DNA of 64,000 nucleotides from NCBI GenBank assembly GCA_038142205.1, contig JAYQJO010000001.1:434001-498000 (forward strand), given 5' to 3'. Of the stretch, positions 47,103-57,947 are shown one piece after another; the first letter of the stretch is position 1, and the number at the start of each line of letters is the position of its first letter. Under the pieces are notes generated by a model. It was not told the DNA's origin, did no database searches, and saw only the letters and a list, made by a program, of their open reading frames with translations. The translations under genes were made by a program, and so were the position numbers. This DNA comes from UBA7359 sp038142205 (GTDB lineage Bacteria; Pseudomonadota; Gammaproteobacteria; Eutrophobiales; Eutrophobiaceae).

Positions 47103-47993
47103 ATGTTGATTGATCATCTAGCAATAATTGGTGTGGGCTTAATAGGTGGTTCGCTTGCACGCGCTTTGCGTAAGGCAAAGTTAGTCGGACGTGTCACGGC
47201 TTGTAATCGCTCTGAAGACACACTGAAAAAAGCAGTGGAACTTGGTGTGATTGATGATTACTCAACGGATATCGGTGAGGCTATTAAGGGTGCGGATGTT
47301 GTTGTTATTGGGACGCCTTTATCAACGACAGAAAAGTTAATGCCGCAAATTGCTGCGGCTTTGGAAAGTAAAACAATATTAACTGACGTAGGAAGTGCGA
47401 AAGGAAGTGTTGTCAGTGTGGCTCGTTCTGTTTTAGCTGATGCCTTTCCACGGTTTGTACCGGGACATCCCATCGCAGGAACGGAAAAGAGCGGTGTCGA
47501 AGCGTCTTTCGCCGAACTGTTCATCGATCACCGGGTCATTCTCACACCTGTAGAAGAAACCTGTGAGAAGTCACATAAATTGATTACTGATATGTGGCAG
47601 GCTGTTGGTGCGGATGTTATTGATCTTAATGTCAGTCATCATGATAAAGTGTTAGCTGCAACCAGTCATTTGCCACACATGTTGGCTTATGCTTTAGTTG
47701 ATTGTCTAGCCAGTATGCAAGAACGAGAAGAAATTTTTAAATATGCGGCGGGTGGTTTTGCAGATTTTTCCCGTATAGCTTCAAGTAATCCGGAAATGTG
47801 GCATGACATCTGTTTTTCAAATCGTGATGCTTTATTAAAAACACTGGACGAATTTTCTAGACATATTAATCAAGTTAAATTATCAATTGAAAAATCAGAT
47901 AGTGAACAATTATTAAAAATTTTTAAACGCGCTAAAAAAGTTAGAGATGAGTTTGTTATTAGCCGTAAGCAAAAAGAAACATCCATAGAATAG
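47103..47993 (+). CDS. tyrA: Prephenate dehydrogenase
   Basis: A 296-residue monofunctional enzyme of tyrosine synthesis. The NAD-binding loop IIGVGLIGGSLARALRKA is at the start. The substrate region PGHPIAGTEKSGVEASF is near 120, and LAATSHLPHMLAYALVD near 200 holds the conserved His. The fold and order (hisC-tyrA-aroA) match the Pseudomonas arrangement, where tyrA and aroA are fused. Here they remain separate genes, 17 bp apart. Confidence 0.96.
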   Translation: MLIDHLAIIGVGLIGGSLARALRKAKLVGRVTACNRSEDTLKKAVELGVIDDYSTDIGEAIKGADVVVIGTPLSTTEKLMPQIAAALESKTILTDVGSAKGSVVSVARSVLADAFPRFVPGHPIAGTEKSGVEASFAELFIDHRVILTPVEETCEKSHKLITDMWQAVGADVIDLNVSHHDKVLAATSHLPHMLAYALVDCLASMQEREEIFKYAAGGFADFSRIASSNPEMWHDICFSNRDALLKTLDEFSRHINQVKLSIEKSDSEQLLKIFKRAKKVRDEFVISRKQKETSIE

Positions 47994-48010
47994 TTAAAAA
48001 TAACAACCTT

Positions 48011-49324
48011 ATGTCTTCAAAACGTTCTTCCAGTTTTCGGATCATTCCCGGCGGTGCTATCAACGGTCAATTAACAGTACCCGGCGACAAATCCATTTCA
48101 CATCGAGCATTAATGTTAGGCGCTATTGCTGATGGTGAAACAACGATTAGTGGTTTTCTTCAAGGCGAAGATACATTAGCAACAGCAAGCGTTTTCCAAC
48201 AGATGGGTGTAGGAATAGAAAATGACGGTGAGCTTGTCAAAATAAAAGGTGTCGGTCTTGATGGCCTAAAGCCTTATGACAAAGCACTAGACTTTGGTAA
48301 TTCAGGCACATCAGTTCGTTTAATGACAGGCTTACTTTCTGCGCAATCATTTGATTCAGAATTAATTGGCGATGAATCTTTAATGACGCGTCCAATGATG
48401 CGCGTTATTAATCCCTTACGATTAATGAATGCAAAAATTAATTGCACAAATGATGGAACCTTACCCGTTAAAATAACAGGTGGACAGGCATTAAATGCCA
48501 TTGAATATGAAATGCCTGTTGCCAGTGCGCAACTAAAATCCTGTTTATTATTAGCGGGGCTTTATGCAGAAGGAATAACAAGCGTTATCGAAAATAAAGT
48601 AACGCGTGATCATACTGAACGCATGTTAGGTGCATTTTCTAATCCTGTAAAAAGAGATGGCAATACTATTTCAATTAATAAAGCAGAAAAATTAGTTGCA
48701 ACAGATATTCATGTGCCTGCTGATTTTTCTTCCGCTGCTTTTTTTATTGTTGCTGCGAGTATTTGTTCTGGTTCGGATGTTGTCTTACAAAATGTTGGTG
48801 TGAACCCAACACGCGATGCGATGTTAAAGATCATGCAACTGATGGGAGCGAATATTGAACTGCAGAATGTTCGTGAACAGTCAGGTGAACCGATAGCGGA
48901 TATCCATATTAAAAGTAGCGATTTAAGAGGCATTGATATCCCGGAAGAATTAGTGCCCATAGCCATTGATGAGTTTCCGGCGATACTGGTTGCAGCAGCT
49001 TGTGCAAAAGGGGAGACACGCTTAACTGGCGCAGCAGAATTACGCGTTAAAGAAAGTGATCGTATTCAAGCGATGTTAGATGGTTTCAGAGCAACAGGTA
49101 TCAAGGCGGAAGGAACAGATGACGGTATGATTGTTGAAGGTGGCCAATTCATAGGTGGAATAATTGATAGTTGTGGCGACCATCGTATCGCTATGTCATT
49201 TGCTGTTGCCGGTATGGTTTCAAAAGAAGCGATATCAATTAATGACTGTGACAATGTCGCAACGTCTTTTCCTGGATTTGTTGAATTGGCGAGCCAGGCA
49301 GGTATGAATATTAGTTATGAATGA
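48011..49324 (+). CDS. aroA: 3-phosphoshikimate 1-carboxyvinyltransferase (EPSP synthase)
   Basis: This 437-residue enzyme adds phosphoenolpyruvate to shikimate-3-phosphate. LTVPGDKSISHRALMLGAIADG near 20, DFGNSGTSVRLMTGLLS near 95, LRVKESDRIQAM near 345 and DHRIAMSFAVAG near 395 are the family signatures. The Gly at GNSGTS in place of the class I GNAGTA fits a class II (glyphosate-tolerant type) sequence. The last 8 bases overlap the cmk start. Confidence 0.97.
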   Translation: MSSKRSSSFRIIPGGAINGQLTVPGDKSISHRALMLGAIADGETTISGFLQGEDTLATASVFQQMGVGIENDGELVKIKGVGLDGLKPYDKALDFGNSGTSVRLMTGLLSAQSFDSELIGDESLMTRPMMRVINPLRLMNAKINCTNDGTLPVKITGGQALNAIEYEMPVASAQLKSCLLLAGLYAEGITSVIENKVTRDHTERMLGAFSNPVKRDGNTISINKAEKLVATDIHVPADFSSAAFFIVAASICSGSDVVLQNVGVNPTRDAMLKIMQLMGANIELQNVREQSGEPIADIHIKSSDLRGIDIPEELVPIAIDEFPAILVAAACAKGETRLTGAAELRVKESDRIQAMLDGFRATGIKAEGTDDGMIVEGGQFIGGIIDSCGDHRIAMSFAVAGMVSKEAISINDCDNVATSFPGFVELASQAGMNISYE

Positions 49325-50006
49325 TATCCCTATTATTACTGTTGATGGCCCGAGTGGCACCGGTAAAGGTACAGTTTGTAGTTACCTGACCGATTGGCTG
49401 CAATGGAATTTTCTAGACAGTGGTGCACTTTATCGTGTCGTTGCATTAGCTGCGCAAAAACGGAATATTGCTAATGATGATGAATCTGCACTGGCAAATT
49501 TAGCTGAAAATCTGGATGTTGAGTTCAAAGTAGCCGGGGCCGGTTCTTTGGTGGATGTCATATTGGATGGTGAGAATGTGACAGATGAAATTCGCACGGA
49601 AGAGGCTGGAAATGCAGCATCTAAAGTCGCTCCGATCGTTGCTGTTCGTAACGCATTGTTTTCCAGACAAAAAGCATTTCATAAAGCGCCGGGCCTAGTT
49701 GCAGATGGACGTGATATGGGCACAGTTATTTTTCCTGGGGCGACACTGAAGATATTTCTCATTGCCAGTGCTGAAGAAAGGGCGAAAAGAAGGCTGAAAC
49801 AGTTGATGGATAAGGGTATTAGTGCTAATCTCCGCGACCTTTCTGCTGATATAGCTGAGCGAGATGGGCGAGATAGTACTCGCGCCGTATCTCCATTGAA
49901 ACCAGCGGAAGATGCAGTAATAGTTGATACCAGCAAACTCGGTATTGATGAAGTTGTAGCAAAAGTGTTGGATTTGGTAAAAAAACGAATTCCGAACTTA
50001 AAATAA
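49317..50006 (+). CDS. cmk: Cytidylate kinase
   Basis: A 229-residue nucleoside monophosphate kinase for CMP and dCMP. The P-loop TVDGPSGTGKGTVCSYL is at residues 6-22. DSGALYRVVAL near 37, DGRDMGTVIFPGA near 130 and AERDGRDSTRAVSPLKPAEDAV near 183 are family signatures. It begins inside the last 8 bases of aroA and precedes rpsA by about 100 bp, the classical cmk-rpsA order. Confidence 0.97.
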   Translation: MNDIPIITVDGPSGTGKGTVCSYLTDWLQWNFLDSGALYRVVALAAQKRNIANDDESALANLAENLDVEFKVAGAGSLVDVILDGENVTDEIRTEEAGNAASKVAPIVAVRNALFSRQKAFHKAPGLVADGRDMGTVIFPGATLKIFLIASAEERAKRRLKQLMDKGISANLRDLSADIAERDGRDSTRAVSPLKPAEDAVIVDTSKLGIDEVVAKVLDLVKKRIPNLK

Positions 50007-50110
50007 AGGCGGTTGTGTGCTCGCGACGAGTACCTAACTAAAGATTAACGGACAATAGTCCCATAACAAACAACCTGTAGCAGTTGAGACAGGATTCAGG
50101 AAATTCCTTC

Positions 50111-51778
50111 ATGAGTGAGAGTTTTGCCGAGCTTTTTGAACAAAGCCAAATAGAAAATAAAATGCGTCCGGGCGCGATCATTAGTGCCATAGTTGTAGAC
50201 GTTACTTCCGATAACATCATAGTTAATGCCGGTCTTAAATCCGAAGGCGTTATTCCAATAGATCAATTCCATGATGAACATGGCGACCTTGAGGTTGCAT
50301 TAGGCGATGAAGTTGATGTTGCCCTTGACTCTATTGAAGACGGATATGGTGTAACCCGTTTATCGCGTGAAAAAGCGAAACGTAAGATTGCATGGACAGA
50401 ACTTGAAAAAGCTCATGAAGAAAATGCGACTGGAACCGGTGTGATTACCGAACGCGTCAAAGGTGGATTCACTGTTGATGTAGATAAAGTTCGTGCTTTC
50501 CTACCTGGTTCGTTGGTCGATGTACGTCCTGTTCGTGATACCTCTTATTTAGAGGGTAAACCATTAGAATTCAAAGTTATCAAAATTGATCAAAAACGAA
50601 ATAACGTTGTTGTTTCTCGTCGCGCTGTTGTTGAAACAGAGAGCAGTGTTGAACGTGACGCACTTCTCGAGTCATTGAAAGAAGGCGCATTGGTCAAAGG
50701 TGTTGTTAAGAACTTGACTGATTACGGTGCATTCCTTGACTTAGGTGGTATTGATGGTCTTCTACATATCACTGATATGGCATGGAAACGTGTTAAGAAT
50801 CCAAGCGAAATTGTAAACATTGGTGACGAAATCGAAGTTAAGGTTCTGAAGTTTGATCGTGAAAAGAATCGCGTTTCATTAGGTCTGAAACAAATGGGTG
50901 AAGATCCATGGTTAGATTTAACCCGTCGTTATCCTGAAGGTGCACGTCTGCACGGTAAAATTACTAATCTGGCAGACTATGGTTGTTTTGTTGAACTGGA
51001 AGAGGGTGTTGAAGGTCTGGTTCACGTTTCTGAAATGGATTGGACGAATAAGAATGTTCATCCTTCTAAGCTGGTTCATATTGGTCAAGAAACCGATGTT
51101 ATTATTCTTGATATTGATCAGGAACGTCGCCGTATTTCACTTGGCATGAAGCAATGTCAGGCGAATCCTTGGGAACAATTTGCTGCGACCCAGAATAAAG
51201 GCGATCGTGTTACCGGTGTAATTAAATCAATTACCGATTTCGGTATTTTTATTGGTCTTGAAGGTGGAATCGATGGCTTGGTTCACTTATCAGACGTTAC
51301 CTGGAATGAAAACTCAGACGATTCTGTACGTAATTTCAGCAAAGGCGATGAAATTGAAACGGTTGTTCTGGCTGTTGATGCAGAGCGTGAAAGAATTTCT
51401 CTTGGTGTTAAACAACTTGAAAAAGATCCTTTCTCAAACTTTGTAGCTGAAAATGCCAAAGGTTCTATTGTTAAAGGTATTGCACAAGATGTTGACCAAA
51501 GATTCGTTACTATTGCTTTGGCTGATGGCATTGAAGGCACATTAAAGGCTAGTGAAATTTCATTGGAAAAAGAGATTGATGATGCGCGTACCGCGATTAA
51601 AGAAGGTGATGAAGTCGAAGTTAAAATCACCGCAATTGATCGCAAAAAACGCACAATCAACCTTTCCATTAAGGCAAAAGAAACCGATGATGAGCAAGCA
51701 ACAGTGAGTGAATATGCGCCAGAAAACGGTGGAATGGCTAAATTGGGCGATATTTTGAAGGAACAACTGGATAAATAG
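50111..51778 (+). CDS. rpsA: 30S ribosomal protein S1
   Basis: A 555-residue RNA-binding protein with six S1 motifs. The ATG at 50111 (MSESFAELFEQS) is the family start; an upstream frame from 50084 is not. S1 repeats can be seen at about 20-85, 105-170, 190-260 (GVVKNLTDYGAFLDLGGIDG), 275-345 (GKITNLADYGCFVELEEGVEG), 365-435 (GVIKSITDFGIFIGLEGGIDG) and 450-520. The protein recruits mRNA to the 30S subunit. The standard neighbours cmk and ihfB flank it. Confidence 0.98.
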   Translation: MSESFAELFEQSQIENKMRPGAIISAIVVDVTSDNIIVNAGLKSEGVIPIDQFHDEHGDLEVALGDEVDVALDSIEDGYGVTRLSREKAKRKIAWTELEKAHEENATGTGVITERVKGGFTVDVDKVRAFLPGSLVDVRPVRDTSYLEGKPLEFKVIKIDQKRNNVVVSRRAVVETESSVERDALLESLKEGALVKGVVKNLTDYGAFLDLGGIDGLLHITDMAWKRVKNPSEIVNIGDEIEVKVLKFDREKNRVSLGLKQMGEDPWLDLTRRYPEGARLHGKITNLADYGCFVELEEGVEGLVHVSEMDWTNKNVHPSKLVHIGQETDVIILDIDQERRRISLGMKQCQANPWEQFAATQNKGDRVTGVIKSITDFGIFIGLEGGIDGLVHLSDVTWNENSDDSVRNFSKGDEIETVVLAVDAERERISLGVKQLEKDPFSNFVAENAKGSIVKGIAQDVDQRFVTIALADGIEGTLKASEISLEKEIDDARTAIKEGDEVEVKITAIDRKKRTINLSIKAKETDDEQATVSEYAPENGGMAKLGDILKEQLDK

Positions 51779-51800
51779 TAAAATTTACTGTTACAAATTG

Positions 51801-51816
51801 CCTATCTTCTGATAGG
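51801..51816 (+). terminator. Hairpin after rpsA
   Basis: CCTATC and GATAGG form a 6-bp stem around TTCT, 23 bases after the rpsA stop. There is no clear T-run, so it may be a processing or weak termination signal before ihfB rather than a strong terminator. Confidence 0.35.
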
Positions 51817-51887
51817 ATTTAGGAATAATAACAATGGCTTGGCGTGTTTAGAGCAAGAATAATCAGAACATAACCGAGATAACAGGC

Positions 51888-52187
51888 ATGACTAAATCTG
51901 AACTCATTGAAGTATTGGCGAGGCGTCAGGCTCAACTGGCTTACAAAGACGTTGAGTTGGCAGTAAAAACTATTTTAGAACATATGTCCGGTACGCTCTC
52001 CAATGGGGAGCGTATCGAGATTCGTGGTTTTGGCAGCTTTTCCCTCCATTATCGACCACCTAGGGTTGGGCGAAACCCTAAATCAGGCGATCCAGTTTCT
52101 TTACCGGCCAAACATGTTCCTCATTTTAAGCCGGGCAAACAGATGAGAGAGAGAGTTAATAATTGTAATAGTCCTATTACTGACTAG
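51888..52187 (+). CDS. ihfB: Integration host factor subunit beta
   Basis: A 99-residue DNA-bending protein. ELIEVLARRQAQLAYKDVELAVK is the N-terminal helical part, and the signature IRGFGSFSLHYRPPRVGRNPKSG contains the intercalating proline arm. It follows rpsA as usual. IHF is typically needed for sigma-54 promoter activation and site-specific recombination, both of which occur in this window. Confidence 0.96.
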   Translation: MTKSELIEVLARRQAQLAYKDVELAVKTILEHMSGTLSNGERIEIRGFGSFSLHYRPPRVGRNPKSGDPVSLPAKHVPHFKPGKQMRERVNNCNSPITD

Positions 52188-52308
52188 TTACCCGCCTCAA
52201 ATTTCACCCATTCCGTCACAAACCAGCTATTGTTATAAGTTAATAGACTGTCTGCTGTAGTCGTGTACGATCTTTCAATTTGTGTAAAACACATTCTGGA
52301 GAGTGTTA

Positions 52309-52596
52309 ATGTCCCGTATTGCTAAATTGATTATTGTTTTTGTCATTTTGTTATCAGGTTTGGCTTTTCACTTGAAAAATAATCAAATGATTGAATTAAA
52401 TTATTATGTTGGTGTTTTGGATATGCCATTGTCCTGGTTGGTTGTGATCATGTTGTTTATTGGTGCGATGCTGGGTGTTCTGGCCAGCTTGCCGATGATT
52501 ATCAAATTAAAGCAGCAGAAGCTTAAGCTTGAAAGACAGATAAAAAGTAGTGAAAAGGAAATTAATAACCTTCGTGTTATGCCAGTCAAGGATTAA
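52309..52596 (+). CDS. lapA: LapA family inner-membrane protein
   Basis: About 95 residues with two membrane segments (IAKLIIVFVILLSGLAFHL and SWLVVIMLFIGAMLGVLASLP) followed by a cytoplasmic coiled-coil tail (KQQKLKLERQIKSSEKEI). The start is the ATG at 52309; a GTG at 52303 would add two residues. LapA (DUF1049) works with LapB in lipopolysaccharide assembly control. It overlaps nothing and is 3 bp from lapB. Confidence 0.9.
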   Translation: MSRIAKLIIVFVILLSGLAFHLKNNQMIELNYYVGVLDMPLSWLVVIMLFIGAMLGVLASLPMIIKLKQQKLKLERQIKSSEKEINNLRVMPVKD

Positions 52597-52599
52597 TTG

Positions 52600-53772
52600 A
52601 TGAATGATGTTTGGCTTTTACTGTGTCTACTGTTACCAATAGCTGCCTTTAGCGGTTGGTGGATAGGTCGACGTGGGCAACATTCAGGCAGTCTATCAAA
52701 CAGTGGTTTGAGCCCTGAATATTTTAAAGGATTAAATTTTGTTTTAAACGAACAACCCGATAAAGCGATTGAGGTTTTCATCCGTATGCTTGAAGTCGAT
52801 AGTGAAACTGTCGAAACGCACCTTGCTTTGGGTAATTTATTTCGCCGCCGAGGTGAAGTTGATCGTGCAATTCGAATCCATCAAAACTTAATTGCACGCC
52901 CGACACTAAATCGTGAACAACGTTCGAATGCCTTACTTGAACTCGGTATGGATTATATGCGTTCTGGTTTACTTGATCGGGCGGAAGGTTTATTCCTTGA
53001 GTTAATTGAGTCGAGTTCACACCTCAATCAAGCTTATATTCAATTATTAGAAATTTATCAGCAAGAAAAAGATTGGGATAATGCAATTAGCATTGCCAGA
53101 AAACTGGAAACAATTTCGTTTGAATCATACAGCTCGGTAATTGCACAATTTTATTGTGAGCACGCTGAATCAGCTTTAAAAGAAGCTAATATGCGAGTTG
53201 TTAAGGACAACTTTCGTAAAGCGATAAATTTTGATTCTAGCTGCGTTCGTGCAAGTTTAATTGAAGCGAAAATGCATCAAAGTGTAGGAAAAATAAAACA
53301 GGCAATAAAATCTTATAAACGAATCGAAACACAAAATAGTGATTATATTACTGAAATTTTAACGCCGCTTTATGAGTGCTATCGTAGTCTTGATAAAGTT
53401 GATGAGTTTGTCGAATATTTGAGAACATTGGTCAATATCTATGGCAATATCAGTACATTATTATTATTAACGGAATTAATTGCAGAGCGTGAAGGAGAGA
53501 ATGCTGCAATCCGTTTTATTTCTGACGAATTGAAAAACAGACCAACTGTTAAAGGTGTTGATAAATTAATTGAATATGCACTGGAACGTTCTCATGGTGA
53601 AACACATGAGCACCTTAAAACAATTAAAGACTTAACTGGTCAACTAATTGAAGAACGTCCCATGTATAAATGTAATAACTGTGGTTTCGATGCAAAATTA
53701 TTACACTGGCAATGTCCCGGTTGTAAAAGCTGGGATACCGTTAAACCTGTTTTTGGAGTAGTAGGTGAGTAG
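52600..53772 (+). CDS. lapB: Lipopolysaccharide assembly protein LapB
   Basis: A TPR protein of 390 residues (YciM family). One N-terminal membrane segment (VWLLLCLLLPIAAFSGWWIGRR) is followed by several TPR repeats (for example AIEVFIRMLEVDSETVETHLALGNLFRRRGEVDRAIRIH is two such helices in its pattern). The C-terminal rubredoxin-like metal knot reads CNNCGFDAKL and CPGCKSWDTV. LapB promotes FtsH-mediated turnover of LpxC. Its last 8 bases overlap the pyrF start. Confidence 0.95.
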   Translation: MNDVWLLLCLLLPIAAFSGWWIGRRGQHSGSLSNSGLSPEYFKGLNFVLNEQPDKAIEVFIRMLEVDSETVETHLALGNLFRRRGEVDRAIRIHQNLIARPTLNREQRSNALLELGMDYMRSGLLDRAEGLFLELIESSSHLNQAYIQLLEIYQQEKDWDNAISIARKLETISFESYSSVIAQFYCEHAESALKEANMRVVKDNFRKAINFDSSCVRASLIEAKMHQSVGKIKQAIKSYKRIETQNSDYITEILTPLYECYRSLDKVDEFVEYLRTLVNIYGNISTLLLLTELIAEREGENAAIRFISDELKNRPTVKGVDKLIEYALERSHGETHEHLKTIKDLTGQLIEERPMYKCNNCGFDAKLLHWQCPGCKSWDTVKPVFGVVGE

Positions 53773-54460
53773 TCAAAATCGCGTTATAGTTTCATTAGAT
53801 TTTCCGAATGGAAAACAGGCCTTGGATCTTTGTCAAAAGCTGGATCCAAATAGTTGTAAATTGAAAATAGGTAAGGAACTGTTTACACGCGAAGGCCCAA
53901 CATTGGTTGAAAAATTAATCGCCTCTGATTTCGATATCTTTCTCGATCTGAAATATCATGATATACCGAATACTGTTGCCAGTGCATGTCGCGCTGCAGC
54001 TGACTTAGGTGTATGGATGTTAAATGTCCATGCTTCTGGTGGACGGATGATGATGGAAGCTGCCAGTGAGGCATTAGATAAGTCAACTCATAAGCCTTTA
54101 CTAATTGCAGTAACTGTTTTAACCAGTATGTCACAGGAAGATTTAAATGAGCTGGGTATTAATAAAACAGTTGATGAGCAAGTACTTATGTTAGCCAATC
54201 TTGCCAAGTCTTCAGGTTTAAACGGTGTTGTTTGTTCTGCAAAAGAAGCGAATAGATTAAAAACTGCGCTAGGTGAAGATTTTTGTATAGTAACTCCAGG
54301 GATTCCTCCTGCAGATTCAAGCAGTGATGATCAAAAACGAATCATGACGCCACATGAGGCGATAGCAGCAGGTAGTCATTATCTTGTCATAGGCCGTCCG
54401 ATAACTAAGGCGGAAGATCCCCTTGCAGCACTGGAATCTATTAACGCTTCCATTAGTTAA
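53765..54460 (+). CDS. pyrF: Orotidine 5'-phosphate decarboxylase
   Basis: A 231-residue TIM-barrel enzyme that makes UMP. It starts with GTG at 53765. The catalytic motif FLDLKYHDIPNTV is near residue 60, and the phosphate loop near the C-terminus reads VTPGIPP...GSHYLVIGRPITKAEDP. The position after lapB is standard in gammaproteobacteria. The mfd gene starts just 7 bp downstream. Confidence 0.96.
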   Translation: MSSQNRVIVSLDFPNGKQALDLCQKLDPNSCKLKIGKELFTREGPTLVEKLIASDFDIFLDLKYHDIPNTVASACRAAADLGVWMLNVHASGGRMMMEAASEALDKSTHKPLLIAVTVLTSMSQEDLNELGINKTVDEQVLMLANLAKSSGLNGVVCSAKEANRLKTALGEDFCIVTPGIPPADSSSDDQKRIMTPHEAIAAGSHYLVIGRPITKAEDPLAALESINASIS

Positions 54461-54467
54461 GTTTTTT

Positions 54468-57400
54468 ATGTCTGCAACTGAACGACAAAATGTATTGTCT
54501 CCTAAACTACCTGATGCTGGCCACGTCCGATCTGACTGGTCGCGTTTATATGGTAGTGCTAAATCGCTTGCGATTGCAAATATGGCAGTGCAATCAAAGA
54601 AACCCGTTATGGTTATTACCGCCGATGCAATTAAGGCCGTTAATATTGTTAATGAATTAAAAGTTTATATAAGTAATCTGAAAAAAACTCCTATTAAGGT
54701 TTTTCCTGACTGGGAAACCTTACCGTACGATCCTTTTTCTCCCTATCAGGATATTATTTCCGAACGCTTACAAACCTTGTTTAGTTTATCTTCAATGCAA
54801 CAAGGCATACTGGTTGTGCCTGTAACTACAGCGATGCATCGCTTGTTACCCAGCGACTATTTATTTGCAAACAGTATGCTTTTAAATGTTGGCCAATCAG
54901 TCAACATTGAAACATTCAGGAAACAATTAAGTCAGCAAGGCTATCGTTTTGTTGAGCAGGTAACAGAGCATGGTGAGGTTTCTGTTAGAGGTTCACTGCT
55001 GGATGTCTTCCCTATGGGGGCAATGGATCCTTTTCGAGTTGATTTATTTGATGACGAAATAGATAGCATTCGTTTGTTTGATATAGAAACACAACGTTCG
55101 AAAGATAAAGTTGATTCAATACGTGTCTTACCAGCACGTGAAGTTGCGTTAATTGATGAAGGTATTGCAAGGTTTCGTGCAAACTGGCGAACACGTTTTG
55201 AAGGTAATCCAGCACAATGCCCGATTTATACTGATGTTAGTCAGTCTATTGCTCCTTCGGGTATCGAATATTATTTACCTTTGTTTTATGAACAAACCAG
55301 CACTCTATTTGACTACATGCTGGATGATTCAATCATGGTTCTAGATGATGGTGTTAAGGAATCGGCAGAATCCTTTTGGGAGGATATTGAATCACGCTAT
55401 GAACAAAACCGTTATGATGTAGAACGACCTGTATTGCCACCAAGAGAGGTATTTCTAAACAACAATGATCTATATACGCAATTAAAATTGTTCCCTCAGA
55501 TACATATTCTGAACCTTTCTACAGAGTCCGCATCAGCTACAGTCGAATACGATACAGAGATGCCAGTCAATCTTTCAATTGATGCGCGCGCTAAAGAACC
55601 GTTGAAATTAGTTAAACATTTTTTAAATGAGTTCGATGGACGAGTGTTAATTGCTGCTGAAACACAACGACGTCGCGAATCAATCATGGAGTTGTTTAAG
55701 CAACATACCGTGCCAAACAAGGTAGACAATTGGAATAATTTTTTACAAAGTGATGTAAAGTTTGGCATTGCCATCCTGCCGATTGAAAATGGTTTGATTA
55801 TTCATGAACCGAATATTGCTATCATAACTGAAGCACAGTTGTTTGGTGAACGTGTTATGCAACGTCGTTTGCGCAAACGTAAACAACAGGATGCCGATGC
55901 AGTTGTGCGTAATCTATCAGAGCTACGTGTTGGCGCTGCAGTTGTGCATGAAGAACATGGAGTAGGGCGTTATCTGGGTTTGATGACACTGGATGTTGGT
56001 GGTTTTCTTGGAGAGTTTATTCATCTTGAGTATGCAGAAGGCGATAAACTCTATGTTCCAGTATCTGCACTGGATTATATTTCTCGTTATACAGGGCTGG
56101 ATCCGGAAAATGCGCCACTACATAAATTAGGTAGTGGTCAATGGCAAAAAGCAAAACGTAGAGCGGCTGAAAAAGTACACGATGTCGCAGCAGAATTACT
56201 GGAATTACATGCACGGCGAGCATCAAGGCAAGGACAATCTTATGAATTTGATTCGAATGCCTATCAGTCATTTGCACAAAACTTTCCTTTTGAAGAAACA
56301 CCGGGACAACTAGATGCCATAGATGCCATGATTGAAGACATGCGTAATAATAAACCCATGGACCGATTGATTTGTGGTGATGCTGGTTTCGGTAAAACAG
56401 AAGTGGCAATGCGCGCGGCATTTATAGCAGTACAAAATAATAAGCAAGTTGCTATTTTAGTTCCTACAACTTTATTAGCACAGCAACACTATCAAAACTT
56501 TATTGATCGTTTTGCTGATTGGCCGGTACGCGTTGAATTGTTATCTCGGTTCAGAACGAAGAAAGAACAGGAACTTGCTTTGGAAGCAATGGCGGATGGT
56601 AAAGCCGATATTGTAGTCGGCACACATAAGCTATTACAAAGCGATATTAATTTTAAAAATTTAGGCTTGATTATTATTGATGAAGAACATCGTTTTGGCG
56701 TGCGTCAAAAAGAAAAGTTTAAATCCCTACGAGCTGAAATTGATGTATTAACTTTAACAGCGACACCGATTCCAAGAACATTGAATATGGCGCTATCTGA
56801 TTTGCGAGAGCTTTCCATTATTGCAACACCGCCATCACGCCGGTTAGCTGTTAAAACATTTGTTAAAGAACGTAACGATGTTTTATTAAAAGAAGCAATG
56901 TTGCGCGAGATAAAACGAGGCGGTCAGGTTTTCTATTTACACAATGAAGTAAAATCAATAGAAAAAACAGCTCAGGAAATAGAGAAGTTGTTACCGGAAG
57001 CGCGAGTACAATTTGCGCATGGGCAAATGCCGGAAAAACAACTCGAATCGATTATGCTTGATTTTTATCATCGTCGTTTTAACGTACTAGTTTGTACAAC
57101 TATTATTGAAACCGGTATAGATGTGCCGAGTGCTAATACCATTATTATTGATCGTGCTGATAGATTTGGTCTGGCGCAGCTTTATCAATTACGCGGGCGC
57201 GTGGGGCGGTCACATCACCGTGCTTACGCCTATTTAATTGTACCTGATCGAAGATCGATGACTGCCGATGCAATTAAACGACTAGAAGCGATTGAAGCAT
57301 TGGAAGAACTTGGTATTGGTTTTACGCTGGCAACACATGATCTTGAAATACGGGGGCTGGTGAATTTTTAGGTGAAGGACAAAGTGGACATATTCAGGAA

Positions 57401-57940
57401 ATTGGTTTTGGTTTGTATATGGAATTACTTGATAGAGCGGTACAGGCAATGAAAGAAGGTAAGCAGCCAGAACTGGATAGACCATTGGATCATGGTGCAG
57501 AAATTGATTTACATGTACCAGCATTAATACCGGAAGATTTTCTGCCCGATGTGCATATGCGTTTAATTATGTACAAGCGCATTGCCAGTATAAAAGACAA
57601 AACAGAACTAAACGAATTAAAAGAAGAAATGATTGATCGGTTTGGACTATTACCCGAAGCAGTCAGGAATCTATTCGAAATTAGTAAACTAAAACAAAAA
57701 GCACGACCATTAGGCATTAGAAAGATTGATATCGGTCTCAATGGTGGTCGGATATTTTTTGAAGAAAAAGCGAGTATTGATCCTAATGGTATTATTCAAT
57801 TGATCCAATCAAATCCATCTCGATTTAAACTGGATGGCCAGAATAAATTGAGAATTAATATGGACTTACCGGAGATACAGGAGCGATTACAAATACTGGA
57901 GATGCTTTTTGATGAAATTACTTTGAAAAACGCGGCATAA
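54468..57940 (+). CDS. mfd: Transcription-repair coupling factor, one frameshift
   Basis: This large ATPase removes RNA polymerase stalled at DNA lesions and recruits UvrA. The repaired length is 1,157 residues, as expected (E. coli 1,148). The RNA-polymerase-interacting domain (GAAVVHEEHGVGRYLGLM) is near 500. Walker A (LICGDAGFGKTEVAMRAAF) is near 645, and DEEHRFGVRQKEK near 740. The break is in a run of five G (57352-57356): one more G restores EIRGAGEFLGEGQSGHIQEI, a highly conserved stretch. The start is the ATG at 54468; the longer frame lies in pyrF. A base error is likely. Confidence 0.96.
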
Positions 57941-57947
57941 TACTCAC

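Noticed and set aside
54423..54467. N-terminal extension of mfd into pyrF
   Set aside because: It lies entirely inside the pyrF coding end; the ATG at 54468 matches the family.
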